From Syntrophaceticus sp050949745 (GTDB taxonomy: Bacteria; Bacillota; DSM-12270; Thermacetogeniales; Thermacetogeniaceae): a stretch of 64,000 nucleotides of DNA. Under the pieces are notes generated by a model. That model was not told the DNA's origin and made no database searches. It saw nothing but the letters and a program-made list of their open reading frames with translations. The translations under genes and the position numbers were made by a program. Position 1 is the first letter of the stretch; each line of letters begins with the position of its first letter. This document shows, piece by piece, positions 1 through 8,183 of the stretch. The stretch covers positions 1 through 64,000 of the forward strand of contig JBMNGF010000001.1 in the NCBI GenBank assembly GCA_050949745.1, in the 5' to 3' direction.

Positions 1-17
1 GTGAGTCAAGGGGACGG

Positions 18-1663
18 CAGACTGTGTGACAAACATGCAGGTTTTTCTAAATATTAGTATCCACCAACGCTAAATCAGGTGTTGATAGCTAAAATTTAAG
101 AGATTACTACCTGTTTTTAAGAGACGAAAAGAAGACTCACGCTTATGCGGGGGTCAATAATTTTATCATTTTTTCAACTCCCAGAATATTTATCACCCTT
201 CGCAGGTTGTAGGCCAGAAAACTCAAGGCCGATTCTGTTTTTACCGACTCTAACCCCTTGGTCAGAAAATGGCTGTAACCCCATATCCTTTTGATGGTGC
301 CAAAGGGGTGTTCTGCTAGCCTCTGCCTCTGGGCGTATAGTTCTTTGTTTTCCTGTGTTCGTTTGTCTATTTCATCAAGAAGTTCCTGACAAAGATTTCG
401 TGAAATGGTTCTGCCCTTTTTGGAACTGGTACATTGGTCTTTAAACTTACATTGCTTGCAGGCTCTGAAGTTCTTGTAGTCTTGATATTCAACACCTTTT
501 ACTTTTCTAATACGGCCGGGGTAAAGTGTCTGCCCGGCAGGGCATATGTAAATGTTTTGTTCTTGGTCATATTGGAAACGATCTTGATGAAAATCAGGAT
601 TCGCCACACCACCAGTATTTTTTGGCTTGGCTACATAGGTTTCAATTTTGTTTTTTTCGCATTTATTGAGGTCTAAGGTGGAGTAATAGCCTTTATCGGC
701 CAAGGCTTTTATTTCTTCAACACCCAATGTTTCTTTGGCTTTTTTAGCCATCTCGTAAAGATTCCCTTGGTCTGCTGCGTTGTTAATTACGTCGTAGTCT
801 ACGAGCAGTTTGTTTTTTTGGTCTATTGCTGTTTGTACATTGTAGCAGACATCTGCCCCGTTGTTATTAACCTTCATCAAGCGGGCATCGGGGTCTGTGG
901 TGGAGATTTCATCGATCTTTTTTTCTTTCATTTCTTTTTGCATGGCCTGGTATTTGGCTTTGCGTTTTTTTAGTTCTTCAATACGCTTTTTGATTTCTTC
1001 TGCATTGGGGATATGGATGTCCGCTTCTTCCTGATCGTTGCTGTCCAGCTCTTTTAGATAGTTTGATATTTTCTCGTTCAGGTATTTCAGGTGGCGTTTT
1101 ATTTTTTTATCATTGTAGTTGTTGCGTTTGGAGTTGCATGCTCTGAACTTGGAGCCGTCTACTGCTATTACTTCACATCCGAACAGATCCCATTCTTTGC
1201 ACAGCAGGTTGAATTGTTTGAAAACGTTTTTGATGGCTTTTTTGTTGTCTTTGCGGAAATCGGCAATTGTTTTGAAGTCCGGTTTCAGTTTTTTAAGGAG
1301 CCACATCAGCTCAACGTTTCTTCCTGCTTCAGCTTCTAATTTTCTCGATGAGCGGATGCGGTTCAAGTACCCGTAAAGATAAAGTTTTAAGAGGTCCCGG
1401 GGATCATATGCTGGTCTCCCCACATCATTGGGAGTTGTTCTTTTGAAGCCCAGTTCTTTCATGTCAAGGGAATCTACAAAAGCCTCTATTACCCGAACCG
1501 GATTGTCCGGGGTGATATAGTCATCTACTGCCTCTGGAAACAGGGTGATTTGGTTGCGGTTTTCTCCTTTTATGTACGGCATTTTCTCCACCTCTCTATC
1601 ACCCTATATTTCGATCTTTATCCCTTTAATTCCTTTTTCTGTGGGGAGTTTTCACACAGTCTG
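18..1663 (-). mobile_element. IS1182-family insertion sequence, copy 1
   Basis: A 1646-bp element with one transposase gene. The ends are inverted repeats beginning CAGACTGTGTGA (18-29 and the complement at 1652-1663). It is flanked by the 4-bp direct repeat ACGG (14-17 and 1664-1667), which I read as a target-site duplication. It is the same length as the copy at 23078-24723 and nearly identical to it, in opposite orientation. The insertion site lies inside a GGGGACGG palindrome array. Confidence 0.93.
143..1582 (-). CDS. IS1182-type DDE transposase (copy 1)
   Basis: Transposase of about 479 residues that moves the surrounding element. The N-terminal part resembles the DUF772 (InsH-like) domain, with the conserved stretch DDYITPDNPVRVI followed by a DGSKFRA motif. 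Lys/Glu-rich helices fill the middle. A zinc-binding-like C-x2-C and C-x5-C stretch and a DDE-family C-terminus (HPFGTIKRIWG, SALSFLAYNLRR) follow. The ATG at 1582 is preceded by AGGTGG at good spacing, so I prefer it to the GTG three codons upstream. It differs from the second copy at one codon (Asn instead of Lys, in LDLNKC near residue 306). The frame is intact, so the element may still be active. Confidence 0.93.
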   Translation of the reverse strand: MPYIKGENRNQITLFPEAVDDYITPDNPVRVIEAFVDSLDMKELGFKRTTPNDVGRPAYDPRDLLKLYLYGYLNRIRSSRKLEAEAGRNVELMWLLKKLKPDFKTIADFRKDNKKAIKNVFKQFNLLCKEWDLFGCEVIAVDGSKFRACNSKRNNYNDKKIKRHLKYLNEKISNYLKELDSNDQEEADIHIPNAEEIKKRIEELKKRKAKYQAMQKEMKEKKIDEISTTDPDARLMKVNNNGADVCYNVQTAIDQKNKLLVDYDVINNAADQGNLYEMAKKAKETLGVEEIKALADKGYYSTLDLNKCEKNKIETYVAKPKNTGGVANPDFHQDRFQYDQEQNIYICPAGQTLYPGRIRKVKGVEYQDYKNFRACKQCKFKDQCTSSKKGRTISRNLCQELLDEIDKRTQENKELYAQRQRLAEHPFGTIKRIWGYSHFLTKGLESVKTESALSFLAYNLRRVINILGVEKMIKLLTPA

Positions 1664-1812
1664 ACGGGGTTACTGTCACGTTGCATTCCTTTTGAGTCAA
1701 GTGAGTCAAGGGGACAGGTACTTTGACTCATGAGTCAAGGGGACAGGTACTTTGACTCACGGGGCAAGACCTGCCCCCCTGATTGGCCCGATCAGTCAAC
1801 CTGTCCCCCTGA
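1664..1812. repeat. palindromic repeat array (GAGTCA-arm type)
   Basis: Two tandem copies (1703-1729 and 1732-1758) of a 27-bp palindrome: arms GAGTCA and TGACTC enclose AGGGGACAGGTACTT. A degenerate GGGG/CCCC region with 'cctgtccccctgatcac' follows. The left part continues the GTGACA-type unit interrupted by the IS (acggggttactgtcac). There is no gene here. Confidence 0.75.
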
Positions 1813-1871
1813 TCACGTATATTTAGAAACATAAAAAGGGGCTATAATTGAATAAGTTTTCCTCCATGAAA

Positions 1872-3095
1872 TCACTCTACTACCTTATCCCTCATCTTTT
1901 CTAGAAGTTCTAATATTCCAGCTTCCACCTTAGCAAGGTCTTCTTCCTTTGGTGCCCCTTCAAACTCCACCGATTCAATGAAGCTCCAATTCATCCTATT
2001 TCTTTCAATCATTTCTTTCAGTTCTTTCTCTGCACCACCAGACCAACCATATGACCCAAACCTAAAAGCAGCCTTACCGGTAATCTTTTTTCTGCCAAGC
2101 TCATTTAAAGCTGCTGCAACCGGTGGAAAAAGCTTGTACTCATAAGTAGGTGCTGCAATAATTATTCCTGCAGATTTAAAAACAGTTGCAACCATTTCAC
2201 TTTCACTTTCCAGTGGCATTTGCAGCTTGTTGTATTTGACCCCTTCTCTTTGAAGTATGCCTTCAGCCTGTTCAATTGCTTTGGCAGTCATTCCATACAT
2301 GGATCCCCACAATATAGTGACTTCGTTTTTACCTGCCCCTTCAGCATAGCGGGTAAACCTGATATAATCATCTATGATTTTTTGAGGATTCTTTCTATAA
2401 ACCGGGCCATGACCAGGCGCTATTGTATTTAATTCCAGCGTTTTTGCTTTTTCAATTGCTTTTTTCACACCAGATGTAAAAGTTATCATTACATTGGAAT
2501 AATACCTTATCCCTTCAGATTCAAAGAAATCTATCTCTTCAGCTGTCAGCTCATCATCAAAACAATGATCCCCCATCATGCCAAATGCTCCAAACATATC
2601 ACAGGAAAACAGGGTTTTTGTCGACCTTTCATAGCTGTACATGGTGTCTGGCCAGTGAACGTTTGGCACCGGATGGAAACTCAATACCTTACCCTTTCCA
2701 AGGTCTAAAGAATCTCCTTCCTTCACAATCCTTATTTTGTCTTCATTATAGAATGAGGTTACCATCTTGGCAGCTTTCTCAGTGCATATTATTGTAAAAT
2801 CATCCTTAATTTTTCGGAAGTTTGCAATCCAGCCGGAATGGTCTGGTTCCATATGATTAACAATCAAATAATCAACATTTTGGGGATCAACACCTATTTC
2901 TTCTAAGTTTTTATAAAGGGTTTCGGGTATTCCGTCCCAACCAATTACCCCATCGATTATTGCAGTCTTGTCCCCCTGAACTATGTATGAGTTAATAGTT
3001 ACCCCGTTTGCAAGCTCCCACATTCCCTCAAATAGTATGTCCTCAACATTCATAGTAAGCATATGGATTCCGTCTGCAATTCTCAATTTCTTCAT
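1872..3095 (-). CDS. fprA: A-type flavoprotein (flavodiiron protein)
   Basis: A 407-residue soluble flavodiiron protein. The family reduces oxygen to water or nitric oxide to nitrous oxide with electrons from rubredoxin or F420-type donors, protecting strict anaerobes. The N-terminal half is a metallo-beta-lactamase-like domain carrying the di-iron ligand pattern H-x-E-x-D-H (NHMEPDHSG, residues 80-88), with further ligands in NVHWPD, SCDMFG and GHGPVYR. The C-terminal part (from about residue 255, WGSMYGMTAKA) is a flavodoxin domain for FMN. There is no C-terminal rubredoxin, so it is the basic two-domain form. AGGAGG lies just before the ATG. The gene stands alone between a palindrome array and a 198-bp spacer in which I see no gene. 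Confidence 0.95.
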   Translation of the reverse strand: MKKLRIADGIHMLTMNVEDILFEGMWELANGVTINSYIVQGDKTAIIDGVIGWDGIPETLYKNLEEIGVDPQNVDYLIVNHMEPDHSGWIANFRKIKDDFTIICTEKAAKMVTSFYNEDKIRIVKEGDSLDLGKGKVLSFHPVPNVHWPDTMYSYERSTKTLFSCDMFGAFGMMGDHCFDDELTAEEIDFFESEGIRYYSNVMITFTSGVKKAIEKAKTLELNTIAPGHGPVYRKNPQKIIDDYIRFTRYAEGAGKNEVTILWGSMYGMTAKAIEQAEGILQREGVKYNKLQMPLESESEMVATVFKSAGIIIAAPTYEYKLFPPVAAALNELGRKKITGKAAFRFGSYGWSGGAEKELKEMIERNRMNWSFIESVEFEGAPKEEDLAKVEAGILELLEKMRDKVVE

Positions 3096-3293
3096 AGATA
3101 ATCCTCCTAAAATTTAATTTTCTAAAAGTTGACTGGCCTAGATATAGAATAATCAAGAACCGCTACAAGAGAGCCTCTCCTAGGTAGTTTTGTTGGTGAT
3201 ACTCCAATTCTACCAAAAGTGATGAGCTCTTGTCTTTTTCTCCAATATTTTCTCCTACAAATACTTTACACTATGCGATGGAAAGCATTTGCA

Positions 3294-4133
3294 CTAACTC
3301 AAATATTTCCAGTAATTATTATACTCAATTTCAGTAATCTCAAAATTAAACCAATTAAAATCCCCTGTATCTAACTTCCAGGTAACTTCCCCTTTTGTAG
3401 GAATCCTTATTCCCTCAAATTCCTTATAATCTCGTACAGGAATTGACCAAGTCTCCAACCTGATTTCCCCATTAAATTCACCATATCTTTCAGCCTCAAA
3501 ATTAATAACCTGACCTTTATCATTAAATGTAAATATTCCTGAAGCCGTTATCCCGCCATAGATCATAGTCACTTTGGCATTATATTGATCCATCTCTTCC
3601 CAAGTTAAGTATTCATTTAAAGCTGCAGTAGGGAACCACATTGTCTCAGCCAAATATCTTAATAAGGTACCTTGGTCGATTTCTTTTCCCTTGGAATCTG
3701 CAACAGTAAATAATGAAAGAATTTTGATTAGCATATTTCCTTTTCCATTCTCGTATTTATCTCTTCCTGAAATATGAAATAGTGGAGCAGCCTTAATATT
3801 TGCTTTCCAAATGAAACCCGGTTCATCTGAAGTGAAATATTGTTCTGCTTCAACTGGCATCCATGGTTTATCTTTTTCCAATCTCATATCCGCTTTTTGT
3901 TTTACGTAAACAGAAACTATTTCTTCTTTTCCAATAATTCCAGAGTATTCAAGCCACTTTTTAACATTCTTCGGTAAATCAGATATGTCTTCCCTAGTCA
4001 CAATTTCACCCTTGTTCTTTACCTTGCTAAAAAGCTCTTCAATTTCCTTTTCCACTTTTTGGTTAAACGCATAATTAGCTATAAAAGAAACTGCTAGAAA
4101 TATAGTCATGAGAACTACAATAATGATTAGCAC
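3294..4133 (-). CDS. DUF6544/DUF6920-like membrane-anchored protein
   Basis: About 279 residues with one N-terminal membrane segment (roughly residues 1-20). The rest is a large soluble domain rich in beta strands (VKQKADMRLE, MWFPTAAL, ETWSIPVRDYKEFEGIRIPT). That pattern resembles a widespread uncharacterised family found beside small regulators; the function is unknown. The start is weak: the first codon is GTG with no clear Shine-Dalgarno, and it overlaps the upstream regulator gene by 59 bp in another frame. Co-transcription with the upstream XRE regulator is likely. The family assignment is from memory of its sequence style and is moderately sure. Confidence 0.6.
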   Translation of the reverse strand: MLIIIVVLMTIFLAVSFIANYAFNQKVEKEIEELFSKVKNKGEIVTREDISDLPKNVKKWLEYSGIIGKEEIVSVYVKQKADMRLEKDKPWMPVEAEQYFTSDEPGFIWKANIKAAPLFHISGRDKYENGKGNMLIKILSLFTVADSKGKEIDQGTLLRYLAETMWFPTAALNEYLTWEEMDQYNAKVTMIYGGITASGIFTFNDKGQVINFEAERYGEFNGEIRLETWSIPVRDYKEFEGIRIPTKGEVTWKLDTGDFNWFNFEITEIEYNNYWKYLS

Positions 4134-4800
4134 AATTTTTAATTTTGATATGTAAACCTACCTCCCATAATGACGGATATTCGGCGTGGTCGTTAGTCAA
4201 ACAATCCAATAGCCACATTTTTCTTTGCTTTATTACATATGTAAATATGATTGCGATAACAAAAGTCACTACACCTGCGCCAATTGCCAGCAATACCTTT
4301 TGATAAGGTCTTTTGCCTTCTTCTCGCGCTTTTGCTATCTCATCCAGCTCTGCTCCCTCTGTAAATGCAATGATTTCACGATATGTCTGTACATCAAATT
4401 GCTTTTTCTTCTTTTCCAGCAATATAGCGAGATAAAAAGCTACCACCATTAAGGCAACCCATATTACAATTCCTACATAACCAAGAAAGTGTGCCAGCAG
4501 AATGGGTGAAATTACCACCAATAAAAATAAGAATCCATACACCCGACTCAGTTTTTCAAATTCTTCTCTGTCCTCATTCTTCACTTGTTCTTTCATAATT
4601 TCCACATCTCCTTTGATTAGAATATCAATGGAGGTTTCAAAAACTTCGCTTAAAAGAATAAGACTATTGACATCCGGATAACTCTTATCATTTTCCCAGT
4701 TAGAAATGGTCTGTCTAGATACATATATTTTTTCTGCCAATGCATCTTGGGATAATGACATTTCATTACGGATTTTTTTGATTTGTTTTCCAAGTTCCAT
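4075..4800 (-). CDS. XRE-family regulator with membrane domain
   Basis: A 241-residue protein. Residues 1-60 form a Cro/CI-type helix-turn-helix (LSQDALAEKIYVSRQTISNW), which binds DNA. Two or three hydrophobic helices follow (about 88-130 and 170-192), so the regulator is probably tethered to the membrane. The last ~45 residues, after KQRK, look unlike the rest: they are Cys/His/Ser-rich and overlap the next gene out of frame. A frameshift near 4220 may have replaced the natural C-terminus. It likely regulates itself and the downstream DUF gene; the signal is unknown. Confidence 0.8.
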   Translation of the reverse strand: MELGKQIKKIRNEMSLSQDALAEKIYVSRQTISNWENDKSYPDVNSLILLSEVFETSIDILIKGDVEIMKEQVKNEDREEFEKLSRVYGFLFLLVVISPILLAHFLGYVGIVIWVALMVVAFYLAILLEKKKKQFDVQTYREIIAFTEGAELDEIAKAREEGKRPYQKVLLAIGAGVVTFVIAIIFTYVIKQRKMWLLDCLTNDHAEYPSLWEVGLHIKIKNCANHYCSSHDYISSSFFYS

Positions 4801-5065
4801 TTTTTCTGCCTCCTTCAGTTTTCACTCTAATCAAAGTGGTATTTTTCGTCTATCAAAAGGCTTTTACATATCCCAATTGAAGTTTTTTTGTTGTCAAAAC
4901 TCTTTGACTTCCCTATAATCAATTATATCTTATAAAACTCCCAGAACAAGTGTTTCCTTATAACCTTCATATCTAAACCTTAATGCGTCCAACGCAATTG
5001 TTCACGCAGTGCGATCGCCAACTTGAAACTGATCCAGTTGATCAGTGAAATTGATCCTTTTTCAT

Positions 5066-5214
5066 GAGTCAAGGGGACAGGCACTTTGACTCGCGTGACA
5101 GGACCCCCGTCCCCGTGTCACATCGTCCCCGTGTCACATCTTTAAAAAATTGATCACTTCCTGGCCTCAGAATGACAGAGCGATAATGTGGCAAACGAAA
5201 CGTCCCCCTGCCAC
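5066..5214. repeat. mixed palindromic repeat array
   Basis: Three palindromes with different arms lie side by side: GAGTCA/TGACTC (5066-5092), GTGACA/TGTCAC (5095-5122, core in reverse orientation) and GTGGCA/TGCCAC (5188-5214). All share a GGGGAC-like centre. The 525-bp space 4801-5325 holds these plus a promoter but no gene that I can support. Confidence 0.75.
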
Positions 5215-5246
5215 CCTCTGCCACGCCCCTGCCACGAAAATTTTTA

Positions 5247-5274
5247 TTGGGATTTTATGATATTAGGTTATAAT
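5247..5274 (+). promoter_or_regulatory. sigma-A-type promoter for the GNAT gene
   Basis: TTGGGA (5247-5252), a 16-bp spacer and TATAAT (5269-5274), about 50 bp before the ATG at 5326. The match is by eye. Confidence 0.5.
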
Positions 5275-5325
5275 AAAACATGGGATATCGCCCATTAATT
5301 ATATAGGATTTTATGAGGTGGAAAA

Positions 5326-5787
5326 ATGGAATCTGCCAGTTGTGTGGTAGAACTAGCTAATGCAGCAGACATAAAACCAATGCTGGATTTTTGGAGGTCC
5401 ATCCCTGGGCTGGGAGTGGGACTGGGTGACACTGAGAGTTCACTTAAGACCTTTTTGGAGAGGAACCCCACCACATGCCTGCTGCTGAAGGTAAACGGAT
5501 GCTTAATGGGAACGGTTCTGGGCGGTTTTGACGGACGCCGCGGGTATATATACCACCTGGCAGTACACCCGGACTATCAGGGCAGAGGATACGGCAAAAT
5601 ACTTCTCAGCCGGGTGATCAGCCAACTGAAAGACGCAGGAGCCCTGAAAATCCATTTGTTCGCCTTTGGCGACAACCATACAGCAGAAGTCTTTTACCTC
5701 AGCCAGGGTTGGGAGAAGCGTCAAGATATTCAGGTGTTTTCCTGGGATACAAGTGAGGACATGCCACCTGAGGTAACTATCAGGTGA
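5326..5787 (+). CDS. GNAT-family N-acetyltransferase
   Basis: A 153-residue single-domain acetyltransferase that would move an acetyl group from acetyl-CoA to an amine. The acetyl-CoA binding motif A is clear: HLAVHPDYQGRGYGKILLSR (about residues 78-97), with the Q/R-x-x-G-x-G/A signature. The C-terminal beta strand region (AEVFYLSQGWEKR) is also typical. The substrate cannot be told. GAGGTGG precedes the ATG. It is followed at 37 bp by the cyclic-diphosphoglycerate-synthetase-like gene on the same strand, so the two are probably co-transcribed. Confidence 0.88.
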   Translation: MESASCVVELANAADIKPMLDFWRSIPGLGVGLGDTESSLKTFLERNPTTCLLLKVNGCLMGTVLGGFDGRRGYIYHLAVHPDYQGRGYGKILLSRVISQLKDAGALKIHLFAFGDNHTAEVFYLSQGWEKRQDIQVFSWDTSEDMPPEVTIR

Positions 5788-5824
5788 GGCAAATATTTAA
5801 TAAAACAGAGAAGGTGGGCTTTAG

Positions 5825-7138
5825 ATGAAAGCTGACAATGTCATTATTATGGGCGCAGCAGGAAGGGATTTTCACAATTTTAACACCTATTTCAGAGATA
5901 ACCCGGCCTACCGGGTAGTGGCCTTCACAGCGACTCAAATACCAGATATTGAAGGAAGGGTATATCCCCCTAAATTAGCCGGGAAGGACTACCCAGACGG
6001 CATCCCTATTTACGCAGAAGAAGAGCTGCCTGAATTGATCAAAAAGCACCAGGTTGATCAGGTTGTCTTTGCCTACAGTGATGTAGCTCATGAAGAGGTA
6101 ATGCACAAGGCATCTTTAGTTGCGGCCTGTGGAGCTGACTTCAGGCTGATGGGGCCGAAAACAACAATGCTCAAATCCAAGCGCAAGGTTGTTTCGGTAA
6201 CAGCTGTCAGAACTGGCTGCGGGAAAAGCCAGACAACCAGATATATTGCTAAAATCCTCAAAGATGCCGGCAAACGGGTTGCAGTTATCAGGCACCCGAT
6301 GCCTTATGGCAATCTGGAGAAGCAGGCGGCCATGAGGTTTGCCACTTATGAAGATTTAGACAAATACAACTGCACCATCGAAGAGAGGGAAGAATTTGAG
6401 CCCCATATTGATGATAATATAGTGGTTTATGCAGGGGTTGATTATGAACTCATACTGCATCAAGCGGAGGAAGAAGCGGATGTAATCCTCTGGGATGGAG
6501 GAAATAACGATATACCCTTCTATTTCTCTGATGCTCTTATAGTAATAGTAGACCCACACCGCCCCGGACATGAAACCACCTACCATCCTGGCGAAACCAA
6601 CCTGCGCATGGCTGACATCGCAGTGATCAACAAGATCGACTCCGTAGACCCAACAAAGGTGGAAATGGTTAAGGAAGCTGTGGCCAAAAACAACCCGGCA
6701 GCCAAAATCATCCTGGCCAACTCACCGATAACTGTAGATGATCCTGAAGCAGTGAAAGGAAAAAAGGTTCTGGTGGTGGAAGATGGACCCACACTTACCC
6801 ATGGAGGCATGTCCTATGGCGCCGGGATAATTGCCGCTGAAAAGCTTGAGCCTTCCGAAATAATTGACCCGCGCCCATATGCTGTAGGCACGATCAAGGA
6901 TACCTTCGCCAAATACGGCCACCTGTCTAAGCTGCTTCCGGCTATGGGATATGGTAAGACACAGATCGAGGAGCTGGAAGAAACCATCAACAGCTCTCCG
7001 GCTGAAGTGGTGATCATCGGCACCCCCATCGACCTGCGCCGGGTAATGTCCCTAAAAAAACCGGCAGTAAGGGTGAGATACGAACTAGAGGAAATAGGCA
7101 CTCCTCAGATGAAAGAGATGCTGGAAAAACTACTGTAA
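5825..7138 (+). CDS. cyclic 2,3-diphosphoglycerate synthetase-like GTPase
   Basis: A 437-residue protein with an N-terminal Rossmann-like region and a P-loop (RTGCGKSQTT, residues 129-138). A later NKIDSVD gives a guanine-type N/TKxD motif. The arrangement matches the family of archaeal cyclic 2,3-diphosphoglycerate synthetase, which has many bacterial members of untested function. In archaea the enzyme closes 2,3-diphosphoglycerate into a cyclic osmolyte with ATP. Whether this bacterial member does so, or is a metal-centre or other GTPase, is not shown. AAGGTGGG lies before the ATG. Two hairpins follow the stop. Confidence 0.75.
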   Translation: MKADNVIIMGAAGRDFHNFNTYFRDNPAYRVVAFTATQIPDIEGRVYPPKLAGKDYPDGIPIYAEEELPELIKKHQVDQVVFAYSDVAHEEVMHKASLVAACGADFRLMGPKTTMLKSKRKVVSVTAVRTGCGKSQTTRYIAKILKDAGKRVAVIRHPMPYGNLEKQAAMRFATYEDLDKYNCTIEEREEFEPHIDDNIVVYAGVDYELILHQAEEEADVILWDGGNNDIPFYFSDALIVIVDPHRPGHETTYHPGETNLRMADIAVINKIDSVDPTKVEMVKEAVAKNNPAAKIILANSPITVDDPEAVKGKKVLVVEDGPTLTHGGMSYGAGIIAAEKLEPSEIIDPRPYAVGTIKDTFAKYGHLSKLLPAMGYGKTQIEELEETINSSPAEVVIIGTPIDLRRVMSLKKPAVRVRYELEEIGTPQMKEMLEKLL

Positions 7139-7252
7139 GACACAGGAGGATCGAATATGTTTTTCCGCTTTGGGCTGTTCAGCTCTTCCTCAAGGGCATA
7201 AATAGCCCAGAAAACAATCGTGAAATTACCTACGGAAAAATCACTTAAACAC

Positions 7253-7295
7253 GGATGTGATATATGACTCACCTGTCCTTCTATCACATCCTTTT
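7253..7295 (+). terminator. intrinsic terminator after the 5825 gene
   Basis: Arms GGATGTGATA (7253-7262) and TATCACATCC (7282-7291), then TTTT. This fits the end of the plus-strand GNAT/GTPase unit. Confidence 0.6.
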
Positions 7296-7308
7296 AAATA
7301 GCTCTGAA

Positions 7309-7356
7309 AAACCGGATGTGATGCCCGACTAATCCCGGCGGCATCATATCCGGTTT
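7309..7356 (-). terminator. intrinsic terminator after the zinc-ribbon gene
   Basis: A 16-bp near-perfect stem (7309-7324 with 7341-7356, one wobble) is followed on the minus strand by TTTTTC. It lies 33 bp past the stop of the convergent gene at 7389. Confidence 0.65.
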
Positions 7357-7388
7357 AACTTATACCGATACTAATTTGTGCCCGGCTG

Positions 7389-8108
7389 TTATTTTAGCAA
7401 CGGACAGGAACAGCGATAACATTTGTCATCATTGATGTCATTCAAGGTAGAGCAGGCATTACAAAATATGATACTGTCTTTCGATTTATCATATTTTTCC
7501 AGGGTGCCCAGTCCTTTATGATGACGCACCCTATCGCCAATCTCAAAATAATTGTAGACAATATCGTCATCTTCTCTACCCCGTTCCACGATCTTGCCCT
7601 GAACGGTTTTGAATACCACCGTGTATAATGTGTATCTTTCCGTGTAATACTGCCCGTTGCTGTCTTTTTGACGCCGGGTCTTTTTCTCAATCTTTTTATC
7701 AATGACCACCCCATCCCACTGTTTGACCATTGCGCGGCTGATGGTGGACAATAAAGCGATGGTCAGAAACATGCCCCCGATTCCCAGTCCGATGAAAAGA
7801 GCCTGGGGGTTATCCATTTCCGAACTGGTCTGACCATAGATGAAAAACCCTACGATTACGACCACGGCCAATATTCCAGCAAAAATGAAGGACCAAGCAG
7901 TGGCCTGCCGCTGATAGCTGGCAAAGGCCGGGTCATGGATCCGCTCGGAAAAACCGATCAGCTTCTGATTCCCCTCCCTTTGCTCTGTAGGCGTTTCGTG
8001 ATCCGGTTGATTTTCTGCTGTCTGGGACATAGGACTCCCACAGTTAGTGCAGAATTTGACGCTTTTATCAGAACCAGCACCGCAATTGGGACAAAGCATG
8101 GTTTTCAT
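7389..8108 (-). CDS. membrane protein with N- and C-terminal zinc ribbons
   Basis: 239 residues. The N-terminus is a CPNCG...FCTNCG zinc ribbon (residues 6-25), followed by a hydrophilic linker. Two membrane helices follow (about 69-91 and 103-125), then a basic soluble domain. The C-terminus is a second ribbon-like pair (CNACS and CYRCS, 215-236). It is the last gene of the LemA/giant-protein locus, 75 bp after the DUF2207 gene. Zinc-ribbon caps of this kind are common on Firmicute membrane proteins of unknown job. No enzyme motif is visible. Confidence 0.7.
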   Translation of the reverse strand: MKTMLCPNCGAGSDKSVKFCTNCGSPMSQTAENQPDHETPTEQREGNQKLIGFSERIHDPAFASYQRQATAWSFIFAGILAVVVIVGFFIYGQTSSEMDNPQALFIGLGIGGMFLTIALLSTISRAMVKQWDGVVIDKKIEKKTRRQKDSNGQYYTERYTLYTVVFKTVQGKIVERGREDDDIVYNYFEIGDRVRHHKGLGTLEKYDKSKDSIIFCNACSTLNDINDDKCYRCSCPLLK

Positions 8109-8183
8109 CCTCCCCTTTTTCCAACCTTAAGGAACCAGCAAATCATTTTACATCCCTTTGATCAGCTGTATCGCCCGATCGCC

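Noticed and set aside
7157..7201. 14-codon frame with a perfect AGGAGG site (MFFRFGLFSSSSRA)
   Set aside because: Strong ribosome site, but too short to judge and no conservation information; not listed as a gene.
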